A stretch of 64,000 nucleotides of DNA from Loripinus fragilis (lineage: Eukaryota > Mollusca > Bivalvia > Lucinida > Lucinidae). Positions 58,773 to 64,000 of the stretch are shown here, piece after piece. The notes under the pieces are model-generated. The model saw only the letters and a list, made by a program, of their open reading frames with translations. It ran no database searches and was not told the DNA's origin. The first letter of the stretch is position 1. Each line of letters starts with the position of its first letter. The position numbers and the translations under genes were made by a program. The stretch covers positions 14,722,754-14,786,753 of the forward strand of contig OZ026526.1 in NCBI GenBank assembly GCA_964019695.1. Reading direction: 5' to 3'.

Positions 58773-58982
58773 ACAGCAAAACCTGTGTAAAACGGCCACT
58801 CTCAAAAAGACCAAAAATGGGTTTTCAAGACTTATTATCGCTTAATGCAGGTCAATAGTATTCCAGAATGCTCTAAGGGGAGCATTCTGCAATACTTTCA
58901 ACCTTCATTAAGCTACCATTTGTCATTAAAATCTTTGTTTTGTCTATTTTGAGTGGCCGTTTTACACAGGTTTAACTGTATG
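58773..58982. mobile_element. Palindromic MITE (AACCTGTCTTAAG family), copy 3
   Basis: Ends AAAACCTGTGTAAAACGGCC and GGCCGTTTTACACAGGTTT; centre AATGCTCTAAGGGGAGCATT. The end sequence differs from the other copies (GTGTAAAACG for GTCTTAAGCG) but is changed in both arms. Confidence 0.8.
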
Positions 58983-59142
58983 CATTCTTCAAAGACTAGA
59001 TCAGACTGAGCATCCACCCAGTTTGATCTCAATTTTTTCTGTTTGCCTGAAGAAATAGTGAGTCTGTAGGTACCCATTGAATGCACACAACAAGGATCTG
59101 AAAGGGTTGATGCCTAGGATGATCTAAGTGTTCCCTGGGAAC

Positions 59143-59295
59143 AAATTAGGGGATAACTGTATTCAAAATTTTCATTTGGGGAGGTATATCGTCGGATATA
59201 CGGTCGGAAATTTAGTTTTAAAACATGATTTCTGAATGTATATCCGACGATATACCTCCTTAAATGGAAATTTTGGATATGGTTATCCCTATTCA
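59143..59295. mobile_element. Palindromic element with 21-bp perfect arms
   Basis: Perfect arms GGAGGTATATCGTCGGATAT (59180-59200) and their complement (59239-59259), extended outward by imperfect GGGGATAAC/GTTATCCC and AAAATTTTCATTT/AAATGGAAATTTT pairs. It lies about 80 bp upstream of the LINE ORF. Confidence 0.7.
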
Positions 59296-59375
59296 AATGC
59301 ACTTCTGCAGTTCTGTCTCAAATTGGAGCGTTGCAAACCGCAGAATCTCAGAGGCCGTCAAAGATCTGAGTTGGG

Positions 59376-62300
59376 ATGTCAGCTAGGACAGGCGATCCCA
59401 GAAAAACCTTAGTTCCAAAAACAATCATGGCAGAATCAACAAATGAAGTCACGTTAGGCGATGCTGGCAGAAACCAGATTTCTGTCAGTGGCGTCTCCGG
59501 CTTGGCCCCCTCTCAGGTGTGGGGGGCAGGGTCGGGCCATTGCGGCAAATCCAGCAAGCATCTGAGAAATTTCAGGGTGGGCACTCTTAATGTGAACACT
59601 CTAAAAGGGAGGGTCTGCGAGGTGGTGGAAACACTATCTCGTAGAAAAGTAGACCTTTGTTGTGTCCAAGAGACCAGATACCGGGGCGGTCATTGCCGTA
59701 TAATAACGGGCAAAGACTCAAGGTACAAACTGTTCTGGTCTGGAAACAACAAGGGTACTGCTGGTGTTGGAGTGTTTGTGGCGGAGAAGTGGATAGAGAA
59801 GGTATTTGAGGTCAAGCGAGTCTCCGACCGGATCATCCTGGTGAAGATCATAGTCGGTCAGCGGGTGCTTTGTCATCTGTCTGTCTATGCCCCACAGTGT
59901 GGTCTCAGTGATTCTGTAAAGGATCTATTCTACGACCAACTTAGGGCCGTGACTGCAATGATCCCAGCATCGGAATTCCTCATCCCATGTGGTGATTGGA
60001 ATGGCCATGTAGGCAGTACAGGCTCCGGTTACAAAGAAGTTCATGGAGGCTATGGGTATGGCAAGCCAGACCCTGATAGTGAGGGTGAGAGGATCCTGGA
60101 ATATGCACTAGCATATGACCTGTTCCTCGGTAACACATGTTTCAAGAAACGTGACAGTCACCTCATCACATACAGGTCCGGTAATACAGCAACCCAGATA
60201 GACTTCATGTTATTTCAAAAGAGCCTGCGCAAACTTGTTATGGATGTGAAGGTGATTCCTGGAGAGGAGGTTGCTCTGCAGCATCAGCTCCTTGTGTGCG
60301 ACATGATGATTGATATGCCGCCCCAAATCAAGCGCAAATTCACCCCACGTCCAAAAGTGTGGAAGCTCAGAGATCCTCAAACCTGTAGCCGATTCCAGGA
60401 AGTCTTCAAGGCACATGTGCCCGCTGAGGAAACTGAAGCGGCTACTACTACTGAGGAAATCTGGGCGAAACTCAAGACAGGTTTGCTGAAGACAACAGAG
60501 GAGGTGTGCGGCACAACAAAGCCCCACCGATGGCGACGTGAAACTTGGTGGTGGAATAAGGAAGTAGATGATGCCATCACAGCCAAGCGCCAAGCTTTCA
60601 AAGCATGGAAGGCTGGCAAATGCACACGAGCATCATATAACACTGCCAAGCGCATCTCCAGACGTGTGGTGCACCATGCACGCCACGAAGCAGACAAGGT
60701 GGTCTATGAGGGCATTGACCACAAGTCGTCTGATATCTTCCGCCTCGCCAACCAGATGAGGAAAGAGAATGTTGATGTTGTAGGCGACAAGCCAGTGAAG
60801 AATGACACTGGGGAAATGTCAATGAGCGAGGAGGCAAAGCAGAATGCATGGGCTGAACATTATGAAAGGCTTCTCAACGTTGAATTTGATTGGGAACCTG
60901 ATCACCTGTCCAATGAACCTCCGTTAGAAGGCCCGCCTATCCCAATCACTATTGACATGGTGAAGAAGGCCATCTCAAAGATGAAGTCGGGCAAAGCTGC
61001 AGGTCCATCAGGCATTGTGGTGGAGATGATCAAGGCAGCAGGTGATACAGGGGCCACCATGATCCGAGATCTTGCTACTGCGATTATCCGTGATGGCAAG
61101 GTCCCAACTGACTGGGAGGAAAGATTCATTGTCTGCCTTTACAAGGGCAAGGGTTATGCTTTGGATAGAGGCAACTATCGAGGCCTCAAGCTGACTGAGC
61201 AGGCCATGAAGATCCTAGAGAGGATTGTCGATGGTGGTCTCATAAGACAGGTGGTGTCTATTGACGACTCCCAGTTTGGCTTTGTCCCAGGAAGAGGCAC
61301 TACAGATGCAATCTTTGTGGTCCGGCAGCTGCAGGAGAAATACCTAGCAGTGAACAAGAGGCTTTATATGGCCTTCGTGGACCTAGAGAAAGCATTTGAC
61401 CGTGTCCCTCGGAAGGTTATCTGGTGGGCCCTGAGAAAGCTAGGTGTTGAGGAATGGATTGTGCGGTTAGTCCAGGGAATGTACGCTAATGCACGAAGCC
61501 GGGTTTGTGTTGGCGAGGGTTTCAGCAAAGAGTTTGAGGTGAAGGTCGGGGTCCATCAGGGATCCGTACTCAGTCCCTTACTCTTCATCATTGTGCTGGA
61601 GGCCTTGTCACGTGAGTTTCGGGCTGGTGTTCCCTGGGAGGACCTATATGCAGATGATCTTGTTATCATTGCTGACTCCCTAGAGGAATGTGTCAGGAGG
61701 CTCTTGATATGGAAAGAAGCCATGGAGAAGAAGGGATTGAGGGTGAATGCAGGAAAGACAAAAGTCATGATCTGTGGTACAGGCCTGGACCTCTTGCAGA
61801 GTTCAGGCGAATACCCATGCGCTGTCTGTCGTACAGGAGTAGGCAACAACAGCATCTACTGCAATGGCTGCAAACTTTGGGTGCATAAGAAATGCAGTGG
61901 GCTTCAAAGACTGACACCAAATCCTGATTATAGGTGTGCACGGTGCATGGGAAATGCTCGCCCTATTGACGGCAGACCACAGAGTGAAGTCCAGGTCGGA
62001 CCTGATAAGCTTGAGGTGGTAGCTTCCTTCTGCTACCTAGGTGACATGCTTTCTGCTGGTGGAGGCTGTGAAATGGCGGTCACTACTCGTGTGAAAACCG
62101 CCTGGAAGAAGTTCAGGGAGCTACTACCAGTTCTCACATCCCGCCACCTCTCTTACAAGACCCGTGGCCATGTGTATAGCTCTTGCGTGCGGAGCGCCAT
62201 GCTCCATGCCAGTGAAACTTGGCCACTTACCAAGACGAACCTGCAGCGCTTGCAACGCAATGATAGGGCCATGATCAGACAGATCTGCAGTATCAAGCCA

Positions 62301-62654
62301 GAGGATGTGGCCAGGGTAAGGTCAAGCGAGCTACTGGCAAAGCTTCAGCTTGAGGACCTCGACCTCATTTTGAGAGAGAGAAGGCTTCGCTGGTTTGGGC
62401 ATGTGGCGCGTTCGAGTGGTGCAATCAGAACAGCATATGATATGCAGATTGACGGCAAGCGGGGGGCAGGGAGGCCCAAGCAAACATGGAAGAAACTGAC
62501 AGAGAAAGACTGCCGTGAGTGGAAGCTCACCACAGTTGACCCTCAAGAAAGGAGCACCTGGAGATCAGGTGTGAGATCTGCTATGCGTGCAGCTAGCCAG
62601 TTACCTGGAAAGGGGCCCACTGATGTGGATGATGCCCCTGCACCTGCATGTTAA
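59376..62654 (+). CDS. Non-LTR retrotransposon ORF: endonuclease, reverse transcriptase, PHD-type finger (1092 codons)
   Basis: An uninterrupted LINE polyprotein in CFAP44 intron 17, same strand as the gene. Residues 65-310 are an apurinic-type endonuclease (LNVNTLKGRV, CVQETRYRG with E99, YAPQ, GDWNGHVG 206-213, TQIDFML). RT spans about 520-800, with KSGKAAGPSGI, FVDLEKAFDRVPR (D669) and YADD (758-761). A Cys4-His-Cys3 finger follows at C815, C818, C829, C832, H837, C840, C854 and C857, the PHD order. The C-terminus has RRLRWFGHVAR and KRGAGRPKQTW, as in RTE-like proteins often annotated craniofacial development protein 2-like. No upstream ORF1 was found. The clade call is from motifs only. 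All catalytic residues are present, so it may be active or recent. Confidence 0.92.
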   Translation: MSARTGDPRKTLVPKTIMAESTNEVTLGDAGRNQISVSGVSGLAPSQVWGAGSGHCGKSSKHLRNFRVGTLNVNTLKGRVCEVVETLSRRKVDLCCVQETRYRGGHCRIITGKDSRYKLFWSGNNKGTAGVGVFVAEKWIEKVFEVKRVSDRIILVKIIVGQRVLCHLSVYAPQCGLSDSVKDLFYDQLRAVTAMIPASEFLIPCGDWNGHVGSTGSGYKEVHGGYGYGKPDPDSEGERILEYALAYDLFLGNTCFKKRDSHLITYRSGNTATQIDFMLFQKSLRKLVMDVKVIPGEEVALQHQLLVCDMMIDMPPQIKRKFTPRPKVWKLRDPQTCSRFQEVFKAHVPAEETEAATTTEEIWAKLKTGLLKTTEEVCGTTKPHRWRRETWWWNKEVDDAITAKRQAFKAWKAGKCTRASYNTAKRISRRVVHHARHEADKVVYEGIDHKSSDIFRLANQMRKENVDVVGDKPVKNDTGEMSMSEEAKQNAWAEHYERLLNVEFDWEPDHLSNEPPLEGPPIPITIDMVKKAISKMKSGKAAGPSGIVVEMIKAAGDTGATMIRDLATAIIRDGKVPTDWEERFIVCLYKGKGYALDRGNYRGLKLTEQAMKILERIVDGGLIRQVVSIDDSQFGFVPGRGTTDAIFVVRQLQEKYLAVNKRLYMAFVDLEKAFDRVPRKVIWWALRKLGVEEWIVRLVQGMYANARSRVCVGEGFSKEFEVKVGVHQGSVLSPLLFIIVLEALSREFRAGVPWEDLYADDLVIIADSLEECVRRLLIWKEAMEKKGLRVNAGKTKVMICGTGLDLLQSSGEYPCAVCRTGVGNNSIYCNGCKLWVHKKCSGLQRLTPNPDYRCARCMGNARPIDGRPQSEVQVGPDKLEVVASFCYLGDMLSAGGGCEMAVTTRVKTAWKKFRELLPVLTSRHLSYKTRGHVYSSCVRSAMLHASETWPLTKTNLQRLQRNDRAMIRQICSIKPEDVARVRSSELLAKLQLEDLDLILRERRLRWFGHVARSSGAIRTAYDMQIDGKRGAGRPKQTWKKLTEKDCREWKLTTVDPQERSTWRSGVRSAMRAASQLPGKGPTDVDDAPAPAC

Positions 62655-64000
62655 TCAAAAATCCGATTATGATGATATGATGATAATGGTGCACGTCATC
62701 CAGCGAAATGTGACATAATTAATGACATCAAGTTATTTCTGACAGTATATCGCACGATATAGTGTCGCAAATTTTGACGTTATCCAATCAGAAGTCGCGT
62801 TACAAAAGAAAGTGCATTAGAAAGTTGTATTGTTGGCTTTATATGGGCCTCGACACGAGAAAACATATCTTAGAGGTTTCTGACCATGTAAGACTCAAAC
62901 CAGTCTGTTAAGCTGCAGAGACTAGTTAGATCACTGCATATAGCTAGACTTTTCACAGAGTGAATAACAATGGCGCTAATCAGACTGCATGGGTGTACAG
63001 GCTGGTCTTTACCTTTGTTGTTTCCATGCAACAAAGTCAGGTTTTCTCACGTCAAAGCCAAGTTTGATACAGGTAGCTTTTTAGACAGGTTTGACTGTTA
63101 TACGAGACCTGTTTCATGTTTATTTGAACAAATTTGAATTTCATTTTTCGAGGTTGCATGTAAATAAAATAAATAACTTTTGCTTTCTCTTAAATAACAG
63201 ATGCGTCCCTTATATGACCAAATAGACAAATAGGCAATTTCAAGCATAACCATAACACGGCGTCCCAAAATACACGCCCACCCCCCTTTTACTGTTTTTA
63301 AGAGCTAAAACGGGTGTATTCTAATGAAAATTCGTATAAAAGTGTTCAAATTTCTTTTAAGTCTAGAGGAGCAGTCCTTCTATTATTCAAATGAAAAAAC
63401 AGCTCCTGTGCGCCTGTTTTTGCTTGACAATAGGACTTTATAAGTTCTACCATATGAGTGCCCAAAATGGGCACTCCATGTATAAAATGTGTCCTGAAAG
63501 AATTTTGAAAAACAAATTCTCAAAACTCACAGCCGACACAAGTTCGTAAATAGTTCAAGAATATATCGCCGATAAAACTTATCACCAAATAGTGCATTCA
63601 TGTATTTTGCTTACAATTTAGTGTTGCTTTGGAAACTGTAAACCCCAAAAATTGATGTTTAAGTTGCAGCAAAAAAGTAAATATCCAACGGAAATGCTTT
63701 ATTTATTAGCAGAACACACTTAAATCATGTATGTACAATTTATAATTGGTTCCAAGAGAAAAAAACTTGACCCCTAGAGAAATCGTTCAAGAACGATTTT
63801 GAACATTTCGTTTCAGACAGCAATTTTAAACGCTTAGATTTTGACTACTCATCTTCAAAGTCTGATTTAATCCAGCGAATAAAGTTAAGAGATATTTTCT
63901 TGGTGGCTGAGCATTCCAAGAGATCTGATTAACAAATGTAAATTTATTATCACTAAATATAATAAGAAATGAATGAGATACGGCAATTTCAAATTTGTTC
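62655..64000. other. LINE 3' end, then CFAP44 intron 17 with no exon found
   Basis: Directly after the ORF stop is a short AT-rich end with degenerate GAT units (62665-62690), probably the LINE tail. A GAGAAAACCTG-family MITE lies at 62841-63062. From 63100 onward I see only AT-rich unique-looking sequence, with no convincing coding exon or known repeat. Confidence 0.5.
62841..63062. mobile_element. MITE (GAGAAAACCTG family), intron 17 copy
   Basis: Left TATGGGCCTCGACACGAGAA, right GGTTTTCTCACGTCAAAGCC, with a mutated GACTGCATGGGTGTACAGGC centre. Confidence 0.75.

Noticed and set aside
60210..60849. Several minus-strand frames of 80-127 codons inside the LINE
   Set aside because: Antisense shadows of the 1092-codon ORF with no motif.
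62655..64000. Further CFAP44 exons after exon 17
   Set aside because: No open segment with splice borders and family-like sequence was found; the remaining exons are assumed to lie beyond the window.

Overview
The window is animal nuclear DNA, most likely from a bivalve mollusc. It is AT-rich, gene-poor and intron-rich. It carries tRNA-derived SINEs, elements opening with runs of GTCC, many small palindromic elements, and both a DIRS-type and an RTE-like retrotransposon. That mixture is familiar from clam and mussel genomes, but the species cannot be named from the sequence alone.

One host gene is present: the 5' part of CFAP44 (WDR52), on the + strand. It encodes a WD-repeat protein of the motile-cilium axoneme. 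I could join 17 coding exons by hand from the start codon at 12219 to a donor after 58516. All 16 internal junctions keep phase and have GT/AG borders, giving 3293 coding bases (1097 complete codons). The rest of the gene lies beyond the right edge. The N-terminal extension contains 19 octapeptide repeats encoded by a 24-bp minisatellite.

Layout. 1-12060: no gene; a TIR element, hairpins, a hAT transposase relic, SINEs and simple repeats. 12061-12218: putative CFAP44 promoter. Intron 1 (12265-18463): nested inverted-repeat elements. Introns 2-7: MITEs, SINEs and mini-tandem elements. Intron 8 (29756-36291): a near-intact DIRS-type tyrosine-recombinase retrotransposon (30388-35808, antisense to the gene), itself inserted in an older inverted-repeat element. 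Intron 9 (36440-44438): a young LTR element with almost identical LTRs but no pol (36641-42277), followed by a GTCC minisatellite element. Introns 11, 12 and 15 contain partial duplicates of the preceding exon including its 5' splice site; the one in intron 11 is a 149-bp array with five extra copies. Intron 17 (58517 to the end): a LINE whose single long ORF has endonuclease, reverse transcriptase and a PHD-type zinc finger (59376-62654). A 5'-truncated relative of this LINE, with a long trinucleotide tail, sits in intron 11.

The strongest items for follow-up are: (1) the DIRS element, whose gag and pol share one frame interrupted by a single TGA, and whose recombinase frame overlaps pol by almost 2 kb; (2) repeated duplication of exon 3' ends with their donor sites inside one gene; (3) a dispersed family of hairpins that keep the same outer arms but carry different, still self-complementary inner arms; (4) a large non-autonomous LTR element with small ORFs; (5) a possible in-frame 37-codon cassette exon. 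All calls come from reading the sequence; no database search was run.
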